Source of the DNA: Ch67 sp964491665
GTDB lineage: Bacteria; Pseudomonadota; Gammaproteobacteria; Pseudomonadales; Ketobacteraceae
Direction of reading: 5' to 3'
NCBI GenBank assembly: GCA_964491665.1
Contig: CAZBII010000001.1
Location: 26,202 to 90,201, forward strand
Length of the DNA stretch: 64,000 nt
Shown here: in pieces, positions 44,523 through 53,409 of the stretch
How positions within the stretch are numbered: the stretch's first letter is position 1
Layout: every line of letters starts with the position of its first letter
Notes under the pieces: model-generated
What the model saw: only the letters and a program-made list of their open reading frames with translations
Told to the model about the DNA's origin: nothing
Databases searched by the model: none
Position numbers and translations under genes: made by a program

Positions 44523-44935
44523 GGCTGCGACTGACCGCCCGGCTGTTTTTTCCCGACGGCAAACACCGGTTCCACGTCGCGGTAATCCGTCCAGTACAGC
44601 CCCTTGCTGGTCTGCACCTGCACCCAGCCCAGCTTGTGCTGGCCGGCAAAGGTGCCCGCCTCATTGCGCGGCAGAAACAGGGCCGGCTTCAGATCGCCCT
44701 GGTTGCTGTACATCGCGGTGCGGTTTTCAAACGTGCCACACAGGCGCACCGGCGTGCCGGCCGGAATGATGTCCCACTCCCAGCCGTACTTGCCCCACCA
44801 GTTGGCAGGAATGGCGTCGGCCGCAACCTGCTGGGTTTTCAGAACCGGGGTGGCGGATTCCGGGGCACTGGCACCCTGGGCAACGGCCGCCGACAGGCAG
44901 GCAAGCGTCAGAACGATGGACAAGGCGGATTTCAT
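44519..44935 (-). CDS. Secreted protein of unknown function
   Basis: The product from ATG 44935 has 138 residues and a clear signal peptide (MKSALSIVLTLACLSAAVAQ, cleavage near 20). The mature part contains WWGKYGWEWDIIPAGTPVRLCGTFEN and LGWVQVQTSKGLYWTDYRDV, with one cysteine. The open frame extends far upstream to 46024 but that part is antisense to the ketopantoate reductase-like gene and is not real. Coupled to the DTW gene by a 4-base overlap. No family recognised. Confidence 0.72.
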   Translation of the reverse strand: MKSALSIVLTLACLSAAVAQGASAPESATPVLKTQQVAADAIPANWWGKYGWEWDIIPAGTPVRLCGTFENRTAMYSNQGDLKPALFLPRNEAGTFAGQHKLGWVQVQTSKGLYWTDYRDVEPVFAVGKKQPGGQSQP

Positions 44936-45091
44936 GGACGATTCCGAACAGTGGTCACGAGGGGCGCACATTTTATATTCAAACCCGCTGGCGGGGGAAT
45001 GAATTTGACGGTGGCCGCAGCGATCCCGGGATGGGAATTGCGTCGCGCCTGGCTTAGCATCGGCGTTCTGCCAATCCAGGGACTGACTGTC

Positions 45092-46054
45092 ATGCATATT
45101 CTGATTGTGGGAGCCGGCGCCACCGGCACGGTGTTTGGAGCCGCACTGCTGAAAGCCGGAGCGCGGGTGACCTATTTTGTGCGGGAGCACCACCGGGCAC
45201 GCCTGCAGGACGGCATCCGGCTGAATCACCAGGGACTGCTGTCGGTGCACAGCGAGGATATCCGCGGTTTCGGGGTAGCCACGACGCCGGAGGAAGTGTC
45301 CGGCCAGAACATCGATCAGGTCTGGATCACGACGCCCTCGGACGCCCTGCGCGGACCCTGGCTGCCGGCCCTGATCGCCGCCACCGGCAACGCCGGCATC
45401 GTGGCACTCCAGCCCGATCCGGAGGACATGCAGTACATCCGCGACCAGGGCGCCGTGCATCGCACGCTGGTGCAGGGCGTCATCCAGTTTTCCGCCTGGC
45501 AGTCGCCCCTGCCGCACGAACCGGCCGACCGCACGGGCATCACCGCGCTGCTGCCGCCCGGCCCCTGCGCCCTGTTCGACGCCGACAGTCCTGCCAGCCG
45601 GACCATCACTGACTATCTGAATCGCGGCGGGCTGCGTGCCGCCACCAAACGCGGCATGGCCGCCCATTCGGCACGCCTGTCGGCGCTGATGATTCCGGTC
45701 ATCGCCGGGCTGGAAATTGCGGACTGGAAGCTGGGGCAGTACGCCGGCCACCCGGTGCTGGCGGTTGCCATCGCAGCGGCCCGGGAAGCGGTGGCGGCGG
45801 AAGCGGCGCGCAGCGGCGACACAGTGCCACTGCCTTTGAAGGCCCTGCTGAACCGTCCGGTGCTGTGGACAATGCTGCACACCCTGCCCCTGGTGCCCGC
45901 TTTCAACGCCCAGGCCTTTCTGGAATATCACTTCAGCAAGGTGGGCCAGCAGACCCGGCAGATGCTGCACACCTATGTCCGTCACGGGCAGAACGCCGGG
46001 CTGGGCACTTCGGCCCTGGAGCAACTGCTGCGGGACCTGCCGGCCCTGGCCTGA
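45092..46054 (+). CDS. Ketopantoate reductase family oxidoreductase (PanE/ApbA-like)
   Basis: The 320-residue protein begins with the Rossmann motif MHILIVGAGATGTVFGAALL and follows the PanE/ApbA organisation: N-terminal NADP domain to about 170, helical C-terminal domain after. ATKRGMAAHSARLSALMIPVI holds the expected catalytic-lysine region but similarity is weaker than in bona fide PanE. It could reduce ketopantoate or another 2-oxo acid. The long in-frame extension upstream to 44006 is antisense to other genes and rejected. Diverges from the secreted-protein gene. Confidence 0.8.
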   Translation: MHILIVGAGATGTVFGAALLKAGARVTYFVREHHRARLQDGIRLNHQGLLSVHSEDIRGFGVATTPEEVSGQNIDQVWITTPSDALRGPWLPALIAATGNAGIVALQPDPEDMQYIRDQGAVHRTLVQGVIQFSAWQSPLPHEPADRTGITALLPPGPCALFDADSPASRTITDYLNRGGLRAATKRGMAAHSARLSALMIPVIAGLEIADWKLGQYAGHPVLAVAIAAAREAVAAEAARSGDTVPLPLKALLNRPVLWTMLHTLPLVPAFNAQAFLEYHFSKVGQQTRQMLHTYVRHGQNAGLGTSALEQLLRDLPALA

Positions 46055-46069
46055 GCAACCCGCCGCCGC

Positions 46070-46465
46070 TTATTCCACCGTGGCAATCAGCCGTGCATCC
46101 GCCAGCGCGGCAGTGCGATGCACGGTAAACGCCTGATAACCGGGATTCATGACCATCGAGACAAACGCGGCAATCGACGGATACCACACCAGCAGCATCT
46201 CGTCCCACTGCTCCCCTTCCGGCGCAATGATGGCGGCGGGCGTTCTGGCCTGCATCACGACCTTGCCGCCAATGGCCTCGATATGCTGCACCGCATTCTG
46301 CTTGTAGATTTCATAGGCCTCACGCCCGCTGAGTTCGGACGCCTGACCAGGATACTCCGCCTGCTCACGAAAGCGCAGCAGGTTGAGCATGGTGACCGGC
46401 ACGCCGGCAGGAACACTGGCCAGCGCAGCTTTCATCTGACCGGGACGGGGATCGATGGACGGCAT
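46070..46465 (-). CDS. DUF1330-type small protein
   Basis: The 131-residue protein resembles DUF1330/dimeric alpha-beta barrel proteins: VTMLNLLRFREQAEY, REAYEIYKQNAVQHIEAIGG and MLLVWYPSIAAFVSMVMNPGYQ. Such small ferredoxin-like folds act as dimers, with no agreed function. The start at 46465 is supported by AGGAG at 7 bases; the ATG two codons earlier sits too close to it. It converges with the oxidoreductase gene, 15 bases apart. Confidence 0.85.
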   Translation of the reverse strand: MPSIDPRPGQMKAALASVPAGVPVTMLNLLRFREQAEYPGQASELSGREAYEIYKQNAVQHIEAIGGKVVMQARTPAAIIAPEGEQWDEMLLVWYPSIAAFVSMVMNPGYQAFTVHRTAALADARLIATVE

Positions 46466-46577
46466 GAACATTCTCCTGATTCACAAGACGGTGAATCAGG
46501 AATGGTCAGCCATTGAAAAACGCCGCGCAACCCCTATTCTGGACACCTGACCGTTCACTGCAGGTGATCCCTCCCCC

Positions 46578-47411
46578 ATGCGTTTTTCACTGCTGCTCCC
46601 CCTCGCTGCGGCCTGCCTGATGGCGGCTGGCGGCCCCGTTCACGCGGATACACAAAACGAAAAAGACCAGGAAGAAGGCCTGCCCAAATGGGAACTGGGC
46701 CTGGGCGTGGCGGCGGCGCGTCTGGCCGACTACCGGGGCAGCAGCCACGGTCACAGCTACGCGGCCCCCATTCCCTATGGCATCTATCGCGGCGACCGCC
46801 TGCGTCTGGACCGCGAGCAGAACCGCTTCCGCATCTTCAGCAACGCGACCTTTTCCGTCGACTGGAGCGCCGCCATTTCGCAACCGGTGAAAAGCGAGGA
46901 TTCCCCCCTGCGGGAAGACATGCCAGATCTGGAGCCGTCGCTGGAATGGGGGCCGCAGATCAAGATGCAGCTGGATAAGCACTGGCGCGTGCAGACCCGC
47001 GTGCATCTGGTGTCCACCTACGAGGACAGTCACCTGCACGACCGCGGCTACATCATCACGCCGTCGATCGCCTGGGACCTGCCGCTGCCGCACGATTTCA
47101 GCCTGGGCGCCCGCCTGGCCGCGCCGTTCGCCAGCGAACGCAATCACGATTACTACTACGGTGTGACCGATGAATTCGCCACACCCGAGCGTCCGGCCTA
47201 TCACGGCGGTGGCGGCTTCTCCGGCTGGGACACGCAGATCACCTTCAGCCGCCGCACGCGCCATGCGTGGTACGGCCTGTTCCTGCGCAATCATTTTCTG
47301 GAAGGATCGGAAGTGGAAGGCAGTCCGCTGATCGACGACAAGACCTCCTGGTCGGCGGGCTTCGGCTGCACCTGGCTGCTGCTGCAGTCGGGCGAGAAGG
47401 CGACGGAGTAG
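46578..47411 (+). CDS. MipA/OmpV-family outer-membrane protein
   Basis: The 277-residue product has a signal peptide (cleavage after VHA, about residue 23). WELGLGVAAARLADYRGSSHG and YAAPIPYGIYRGDRLRLDRE are the MipA/OmpV hallmark segments. Beta-strand alternation continues to the C-terminus, ending in the WSAGFGCTWLLL strand plus a short tail. Members are porin- or scaffold-like proteins of the outer membrane. It ends 4 bases from the converging Sel1 gene. Confidence 0.88.
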   Translation: MRFSLLLPLAAACLMAAGGPVHADTQNEKDQEEGLPKWELGLGVAAARLADYRGSSHGHSYAAPIPYGIYRGDRLRLDREQNRFRIFSNATFSVDWSAAISQPVKSEDSPLREDMPDLEPSLEWGPQIKMQLDKHWRVQTRVHLVSTYEDSHLHDRGYIITPSIAWDLPLPHDFSLGARLAAPFASERNHDYYYGVTDEFATPERPAYHGGGGFSGWDTQITFSRRTRHAWYGLFLRNHFLEGSEVEGSPLIDDKTSWSAGFGCTWLLLQSGEKATE

Positions 47412-47415
47412 AAAT

Positions 47416-48021
47416 TCAGGGCGCGCTTGGGGCGGCACGACGCTCCATGAACGACAGGAACTGGCAGCCCCGTGCATTGCCGCCGTCACAACCCCGCTGA
47501 TACAAAGCCCGGGCCTGCGCCACATCCTGTGTCACGCCCAGTCCGTTTTCCAGCAGCACACCCAGATGGGAGCAAGCCTTGGCATCACCGCCGTCGCAAC
47601 CGATGCGGTACAGTTCCGCCGCCCGAACATAACTGCGCGTCAGCCCCTGCCCCGCCTGATACTTGAATCCCAGATGCGTGCAGCTGATCACATGCCCGTT
47701 GCTGCAACCCTGCTGCACCGCCGCAATGATGCCCGCGTTGTCCTGCCGCAGGGCGCCCTTGTGATGAGTCAGCAGACCGACATTGACGCAACCGAGGCTG
47801 TCATAACCGGCGCAGGATTTGCGGAACATCCGCACCGCCTTGTTCGGGTCCAGTTCACCGCCCGTGCCAAACAACAGCATTTCGCCCAGCTGGAGACAGG
47901 CCCGCGCATCGCCGGCGTCGCAACGGGATTTGAAGGCGGCACCGTCTCCCACTTCGTCACCAACCACAGGCAGGCCCGCCAGCAGCAGACACCACAACAA
48001 TCCGATCCGGAAAATCTTCAC
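47416..48021 (-). CDS. Secreted cysteine-paired Sel1-repeat protein
   Basis: The 201-residue protein (GTG start 48021, adjacent GTG 48024 possible) has a signal peptide (VKIFRIGLLWCLLLAGLPVV). It then has five Sel1-type repeats, each containing a C-x7-C pair (for example SRCDAGDARAC, GCDGGDAKAC, GCDGGNARGC). This spacing is the disulfide-linked repeat of Helicobacter cysteine-rich proteins, so periplasmic location with disulfides is expected. The start is chosen because the GH19 gene ends at 48065. Function unknown. Confidence 0.78.
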   Translation of the reverse strand: MKIFRIGLLWCLLLAGLPVVGDEVGDGAAFKSRCDAGDARACLQLGEMLLFGTGGELDPNKAVRMFRKSCAGYDSLGCVNVGLLTHHKGALRQDNAGIIAAVQQGCSNGHVISCTHLGFKYQAGQGLTRSYVRAAELYRIGCDGGDAKACSHLGVLLENGLGVTQDVAQARALYQRGCDGGNARGCQFLSFMERRAAPSAP

Positions 48022-48064
48022 CACCGCTACACCACTGCCACACTGCAATTGCCGGAATTGAAAC

Positions 48065-48682
48065 CTACGCCTTCCAGATGCCCAGCGCGCGCAACGTTGC
48101 ATCGCGGCGCTCAGCCAGGCCCAGCTTCGCCGGACCATTCACCTTTTCGGTAATGCCTTCCACATCGCCCGCATCCGCCAGCAGCGAACACTGCCGCGCA
48201 TCCCAGAATGCAAAGGCAATGCGCGCGGCGGCCAGCGGATCACGGGCCATGTCCGGATTGCTTTCCAGATCCATTTTGACGATCTTGCCGATGTCGCGGT
48301 AATTGGCGCGCCCGGTGAGCTGCTTGTAACCGGACCCGCGATAACGCCAGCCATCGCCACTGGCTTCATTGCCATTGCCGACACGATTGGCATACACGCG
48401 ATTGGCAATGGCCTGCGGCCCCAGCTTGATCAGCGCCTTCGCATCTTCAACGCCTTTGACGGCGGAGAAAATTGCGTCGAGCCGTTCCGGATTTTTGTAG
48501 TTGAGGTTTTCTTCCATGGCGGTGAAGCCACCGGTTTCCACAAAAATCTGCCCCATGAAATGACACAGGCGGCGCGGCGTGTTCACGGAACTGTTCTGGC
48601 GCGCGGCTTCCAGCGCACTGGCGTGCAACACCGGGTCCTTGATTTTGGGCGCAAACTTTTTCAGCGTTTCAGCGGTGATCAT
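48065..48682 (-). CDS. GH19 chitinase/endolysin-like glycoside hydrolase
   Basis: The 205-residue protein is a glycoside hydrolase family 19 catalytic domain of the phage-lysin type. CHFMGQIFVETGGFTAMEENLNY contains the catalytic glutamates (E49, E57/E58), and WRYRGSGYKQLTGRANYRDIG follows. There is no signal peptide and no wall-binding domain. No holin, spanin or phage gene is nearby. The 28 bases upstream of the Sel1 gene suggest co-transcription. It might be a phage remnant, a domesticated lysin, or a toxin effector. Confidence 0.86.
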   Translation of the reverse strand: MITAETLKKFAPKIKDPVLHASALEAARQNSSVNTPRRLCHFMGQIFVETGGFTAMEENLNYKNPERLDAIFSAVKGVEDAKALIKLGPQAIANRVYANRVGNGNEASGDGWRYRGSGYKQLTGRANYRDIGKIVKMDLESNPDMARDPLAAARIAFAFWDARQCSLLADAGDVEGITEKVNGPAKLGLAERRDATLRALGIWKA

Positions 48683-48849
48683 GCAACGTTCCCCTGTTTA
48701 TTGTTGTCGGACTGCGCGCGCCAGCAGCTATATGACGCTTCTGCAGAAGGTACCAGAATTTATCAGAACCGATACACACTGACCGGCCTTCTCTTGATCC
48801 GGATCAGGCAGCCGATTGCAGTGCACCGTGCCCGGCATCCGAAGCCCCC

Positions 48850-49098
48850 TCACTTATCGGGCTCATCCAGAAAATCCATCAGCTCCTGCACGCCGAACGG
48901 CCAGCCCAGCTCGGCGCCATCCTGCCGCAGCAGCACCGGAATGCGCACACCGTAGCGCTCGATCAAAGGATCAGAGTCAGCGATGTCCACCAGGCGGATG
49001 TCGAAAAAATCCGGATGCAGGGTGGCGCGGAGCAACTCCTGCGCCACCTCGCACAGATGACACGCGGACGTGCCATACAGAACCACGACTTCCTTCAT
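48850..49098 (-). CDS. Glutaredoxin-like protein (DUF836 family)
   Basis: Small thioredoxin-fold protein of 82 residues with a CxxC motif (CHLC in YGTSACHLCEVAQELL) and the RIPVLL cis-proline segment. It belongs to the glutaredoxin-like YruB/DUF836 group. ATG 49098 overlaps the 1379-residue gene's stop by 4 bases; the reading frame continues upstream but only inside that gene. Coupling to the large envelope protein suggests thiol chemistry for it, which is inference. Confidence 0.88.
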   Translation of the reverse strand: MKEVVVLYGTSACHLCEVAQELLRATLHPDFFDIRLVDIADSDPLIERYGVRIPVLLRQDGAELGWPFGVQELMDFLDEPDK

Positions 49099-52000
49099 GG
49101 ATTTTTCTGCTCCGGCGCGGACTTGGTCACCACGGCTTTTTCTTTCACGATGACATCGCTGCGCCAGTAACCTTCGTGGGTAAACGCCTGCCAGCCCCAC
49201 TTCAGCCAGGTCAGCAGATGCAGTGCCAGCCACAGCGACCACACCAGCATGAGTGCGCGGTAGATCCACAGCGGAATCGAAATCACCCAGGCCTGGGTCA
49301 GCGCATTTTCACCGCGATCCACAAACCAGTTCAGCTGATACTGGCTGGAACCGTTGCCGGTCACGCCCATGTCCGGCGTACCCAGCAGTCCATTGGGAAT
49401 CGCCGCCACCAGCACGAAGAAGACAAAGATGCTGAACGCGGCCAGGAACAGCTGCAGCAGATTGAACTGGGTGCGGGTGAGCGACTGCGGATTGAGTTTG
49501 CTGCGCTGGTGCAACGCGAAAAACCACAGCGCAACCGGAATCATCGCCTGAATCCAGCCGGCGCACAGACCCAGCACCAGCAGCACCCAGTGCACGGTTT
49601 TCAGCGGAAGCTGGCGGAAACGGCCGAGCACCACCGCCACCAGCAGCGTCACAATCGTCACGCCCCAGAACAGGATCGCCGGACCCATGGCCGGACCACC
49701 GGCGAACAGCACCCAGCGATCGGCCGGCAGGTCCACCTGGATGCTGTGATTCACGAAAGGTGCACCAATGGCCACCGCCGGTGTCTGCACGCGCACGCTG
49801 TGTTCTTCCGGCTGGCGCCACTCCACTTCAATCCAGTGCTGGCCAGGATTCACCGGCACAATCACCTTGCTGCTGTCCTCGTCGGCGGCACGCGGATCTT
49901 CATCCACTTTCACCTGCTTCACCTGCGCGCCCGGCGGCAGTTCGATGTGCTGTTCACTGCCCTTGCTGCTCACCAGATGCAGTTTCAGCACGCTGCGGGA
50001 TTCGCGCAGGCCCGGCGTCCAGGTCTGGTTGATCTGGTCGATGGTGGTGGTGGCGCCGGCAATCGCTTCCGGCCGCGTAATGTTGAGCACGACTTTTTCA
50101 CCGGGATAAGGCCGCCAGTACGGGCGCCACTGCTCCACCGCGCCCTGCTTCACCGGTGCAATGCCCTCAGCCTCCAGATGCCACAGCGGCGACGGATCGA
50201 CAATCCAGTGTTCGCTCCACTCGCCCTTTTCGTCGGCCTGCAGTGTTAGCGTGGCGGCCTTTTCCAGCGTGGAAATCCAGCCGACGCCATACTGCCCCGG
50301 CTTGAGCTGGATGCGCGCCCTGCCGTTGCTGACTTCCACATCCTGCGTGGTAATGGATTCGCCCGGCAGCAGCGGAATTTCCAGCGTGATGCCACCCTGC
50401 TCCGGCGCCACGCGTTTCACCGACGTTTCCAGATACCAGTTCAGCCCCAGTTTCAGTTCCCGCTGCACCAGCACGAACGGCGGCACCGGATCGGGGGTCA
50501 GCTGTTTTTCTTCCGCTGCTTCTGTCTGCACGTCGCGCGCACCGGGATAGAAGTACAGGCCATTGCCCTGCAGACGGCCGTTGTCGAGTCCGCGCACATC
50601 CCAACCGTCGGCACTGACGCTCAGGTTGTGTGGAATCACCGGGAATGTCAGCTGGAATTCGCGCTGCGGATTGACGGTGCCGGTGAGCTGCACGTCGTGC
50701 GCGCCGACGCTGAGCGGCAGTTGCAGTTGCGGACGCTCGAACTGGCTGACCACATGCGGCTGATCGTCCAGCTGCACACCGTCGATGCGCCACTGCTGCT
50801 GGCTGTCCGGCAGCGGCCAGTACAGATCCTGCTGCGCGTGCACGCTGAAGCGCACGGTCAGACGATTGCCGTTCAATTGCAGATGCGTGCGTTCGATGCC
50901 CAGACAGGAAGGCGTGCAGTCGCGTTCCTGCAGCAGGCGCTGCTTCAGTGTCTCCAGCATTTCGTTATCAGGAATGTCGGCGGCACGGGCCTGCGGCGCA
51001 GCGGGCAGCAGCACCGCCAGCAACACCAGCGCCGCCGCCGATTGCAACGCACGCGGACGCCAGCCCGCCACTTTCCACTGGCCATTGATTTTCTGCACGC
51101 CCAGCACGCTCGCCAGCATCAGCACGCCCAGAATCACGCGCAGCCAGGCCAGCAGACGGTTTTCCCACGGCGTCAGCAGATACACGCTGAACTGTTCGTC
51201 GCGGGTGACCGGACCGTTCCAGTAGATCGAGGTCTGCATCCATTCCCAGCGCGGCTGGCCAGGGCCGGTCTGCGCGGCGAGGTTGGGATCGAAACGTTCG
51301 ACGTTGGCTTTTTTGGGTTCCGCACTGCGCGGAGACGCCACTTTCGACAGCGCACGATGGGCACCGCCCGGCGCCACGTCGGCCGCCATTTCCTCGGCCA
51401 TTTGCGCGGGAGCCGGCGCCGCAGCGTAATCGGCAGCGCTGCCGGCATTGTCGTCATAACTGCTGTAGTAGTTGCTCTGTCCCATCTGCGTCCACGGCTG
51501 CTGCAATTGCGGATACAGCCCCAGCCGCGCCTGCTCCACCATGAACGACAAAAACCACAGCGCCAGCACCAGCGCCGACGCCGAGCCATACCAGCGCAGC
51601 ACGGTGCGCAGCTTGCCCTGCGGCAGGAAAAACAGCACCGCCATCACGGCGATGACATTCAGCCACAGGTAGAGGAATTCAGATGCTTCCGGATAGATGA
51701 GAATCAGCGCCAGCGCACACAGCACACCGGCCACCGGTCCGCGCAGACGGATCACCGCCACGATCGCAATCAGCACGATGAAGATGTCCCACACGTTCCA
51801 GGAACCAGTCCAGGTATTGAGCGCACGCTCAACGCCGGTCACGGTGAACACGCGCCAGCCCGGCGGCAGTTGCAGCGTGGCGCTGAGCTGGTCCACGTCG
51901 TGCTGCCAGCCGGTGGATGGCAGCGTGTGCACATGCAGGCTGCCGGCATTGTCCAGACGGCTGAGTGCCGATGCCTGCAACGCGCCGCTGCGCACTTCCA

Positions 52001-53234
52001 CGCCGCGGGTTGCGCCGTTTTCACCCGCCAGCGTTGTGATCACCTGCGGCTGGCCGTTCAGTTCCAGGCTGCCCAGCTGGAGTTCCGGATTGGCCGTCAG
52101 GCGCCAGTCACGATACAGCGTGCCGCTGATGCGGTCGCGCACGGTAAAGCCGTCACCGCTGAAATCCAGCCAGAACTGCCGCTCCAGACTGAGCTGGTTG
52201 GGCGACGGTTGCGGATCGCCGCGCCGCAGTTCAGCAAACGTCATAGTGTCGCCCGGCTGCAGGCGGTAAGCGGGAAACTGTTGCCATTCCGGCGGCAACG
52301 CGGTCTGGCCGGGATCGATGCTGCTCACCCCTTCGACGCGAATCTGGCGCAGGTCCGGCAGGGTTTCAAACACCCAGATTTCATCTTCCGGCCACTCCCG
52401 TCCGGCCACGGTTTCCAGCGCCAGCTGCTGCACCGCGCCACTGCGGCGGGCATCGATCTGCAACGTCCACTGCCCCGGCCGCACCTGCACCCGCAGCGTG
52501 CCATCGGCATCAACACGCGCCGGCAGCGGGCTTTCAAATTTCAGCGGCAGGAAATCACTGAACAGCACCTTGCCCAGCTGCATCTCGCGCGGCTTGCCGG
52601 CCACTTCCAGTTCCACCCGCGTTTCGATCCGGAATGGAATGTCGTCCACCAGATGCCGGAACACGCGCAGGGTGAGGCGTTCCTCGCTGGCGCTGGTTTC
52701 GGTGGCTTCGGTCTGCCGTTCCACCAGCCACAGGCGGCCGTCGGCATCGATGCGCGGATTGGCCACCGGCACACCCTGCTGTTTCAGCTGCACCAGTGCG
52801 GTCTGGGACGGAATGAGAAGGGAATCGGGTTTGCTCTGGAAAGGAATCGTGCCGGCGACGCGATAGCGCCCTGCCGGCAGCGTGACCTGCGGGCGACCAT
52901 CCTGCTCCACCACCGCCACGGCCTTGCCATTGGCCGTCACGCCGGTGGGCCAGAAACCCTCCGAGCCCGGCAGTTGCAGCGTGCTTTCGGCATACAGATG
53001 CCAGTCCTGTTCGAAGCGCAGACCGGTGGCATCGGCGTTGAGGCTCAACTGGCCAGGCCAGACGCACTGCTTCTGCTGGAAATCCTGATAATGAAAGGGA
53101 CAGCCGGCACCGTCTTCACCGAACAGTGCCCAGTCTTTCCAGGGCTGCAGCGCCTCAGGCACCGTAACACTGGTCGCCAGTGTTATCTGCGCCATCCACC
53201 ACAGCATCATGCCTACCATCACGCGCCAGACCAT
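49095..53234 (-). CDS. Giant envelope protein, apparent tandem duplication; no recognised family
   Basis: The 1379-residue protein begins with a signal peptide (MVWRVMVGMMLWWMAQITLA). Two similar halves follow, each a beta-rich periplasmic part and then a membrane part. Half 1 has the beta domain at about 25-470, helices at 480-570, a polar linker at 585-645 and a helix at 692-715. Half 2 starts with a signal-peptide-like stretch at 726-751 (ending PQARAA). Its beta domain runs to about 1175, and its helices lie at about 1182-1204, 1215-1242, 1257-1282 and 1322-1349. Matching landmarks are VRPGQWTLQID/LKPGQYGVGW and LPPGWRVFTVTG/LPADRWVLFAGG. It precedes the glutaredoxin-like gene with a 4-base overlap. 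Function unknown. Confidence 0.88.
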   Translation of the reverse strand: MVWRVMVGMMLWWMAQITLATSVTVPEALQPWKDWALFGEDGAGCPFHYQDFQQKQCVWPGQLSLNADATGLRFEQDWHLYAESTLQLPGSEGFWPTGVTANGKAVAVVEQDGRPQVTLPAGRYRVAGTIPFQSKPDSLLIPSQTALVQLKQQGVPVANPRIDADGRLWLVERQTEATETSASEERLTLRVFRHLVDDIPFRIETRVELEVAGKPREMQLGKVLFSDFLPLKFESPLPARVDADGTLRVQVRPGQWTLQIDARRSGAVQQLALETVAGREWPEDEIWVFETLPDLRQIRVEGVSSIDPGQTALPPEWQQFPAYRLQPGDTMTFAELRRGDPQPSPNQLSLERQFWLDFSGDGFTVRDRISGTLYRDWRLTANPELQLGSLELNGQPQVITTLAGENGATRGVEVRSGALQASALSRLDNAGSLHVHTLPSTGWQHDVDQLSATLQLPPGWRVFTVTGVERALNTWTGSWNVWDIFIVLIAIVAVIRLRGPVAGVLCALALILIYPEASEFLYLWLNVIAVMAVLFFLPQGKLRTVLRWYGSASALVLALWFLSFMVEQARLGLYPQLQQPWTQMGQSNYYSSYDDNAGSAADYAAAPAPAQMAEEMAADVAPGGAHRALSKVASPRSAEPKKANVERFDPNLAAQTGPGQPRWEWMQTSIYWNGPVTRDEQFSVYLLTPWENRLLAWLRVILGVLMLASVLGVQKINGQWKVAGWRPRALQSAAALVLLAVLLPAAPQARAADIPDNEMLETLKQRLLQERDCTPSCLGIERTHLQLNGNRLTVRFSVHAQQDLYWPLPDSQQQWRIDGVQLDDQPHVVSQFERPQLQLPLSVGAHDVQLTGTVNPQREFQLTFPVIPHNLSVSADGWDVRGLDNGRLQGNGLYFYPGARDVQTEAAEEKQLTPDPVPPFVLVQRELKLGLNWYLETSVKRVAPEQGGITLEIPLLPGESITTQDVEVSNGRARIQLKPGQYGVGWISTLEKAATLTLQADEKGEWSEHWIVDPSPLWHLEAEGIAPVKQGAVEQWRPYWRPYPGEKVVLNITRPEAIAGATTTIDQINQTWTPGLRESRSVLKLHLVSSKGSEQHIELPPGAQVKQVKVDEDPRAADEDSSKVIVPVNPGQHWIEVEWRQPEEHSVRVQTPAVAIGAPFVNHSIQVDLPADRWVLFAGGPAMGPAILFWGVTIVTLLVAVVLGRFRQLPLKTVHWVLLVLGLCAGWIQAMIPVALWFFALHQRSKLNPQSLTRTQFNLLQLFLAAFSIFVFFVLVAAIPNGLLGTPDMGVTGNGSSQYQLNWFVDRGENALTQAWVISIPLWIYRALMLVWSLWLALHLLTWLKWGWQAFTHEGYWRSDVIVKEKAVVTKSAPEQKNP

Positions 53235-53305
53235 GCTTGCCTTTCTCCGTATTGAGTCAACCCGTCACCGGTGGGATCGATCGTCAAAATAGCGGGAGCA
53301 CGGAC

Positions 53306-53346
53306 AAAAAAACAGCCCGCTCGCGATTAAATTCGCGGCGGGCTGT
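53306..53346 (-). terminator. Rho-independent terminator after the DUF5610 gene
   Basis: CAGCCCGC and GCGGGCTG (plus inner CGCGA/TCGCG pairs) form a long stem at about 53313-53346, followed on the minus strand by seven U (53306-53312). It lies about 65 bases past the DUF5610 stop and separates it from the 1379-residue gene. Confidence 0.9.
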
Positions 53347-53409
53347 GTGGCAACCCTGAAGTTGCCGTTAAACAGTATTTATTAATTCACTTTTTGCTGC
53401 GGTCCGGCC

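Noticed and set aside
44006..45091. N-terminal extension of the ketopantoate reductase-like frame
   Set aside because: Antisense to the DTW and secreted-protein genes; conserved Rossmann start is at 45092.
44936..46024. Upstream extension of the small secreted-protein frame
   Set aside because: Antisense to the oxidoreductase gene; the signal peptide begins at 44935.
50628..53255. 875-residue plus-strand frame
   Set aside because: It is the complement of the 1379-residue gene; histidine/arginine/glutamine-rich shadow composition.
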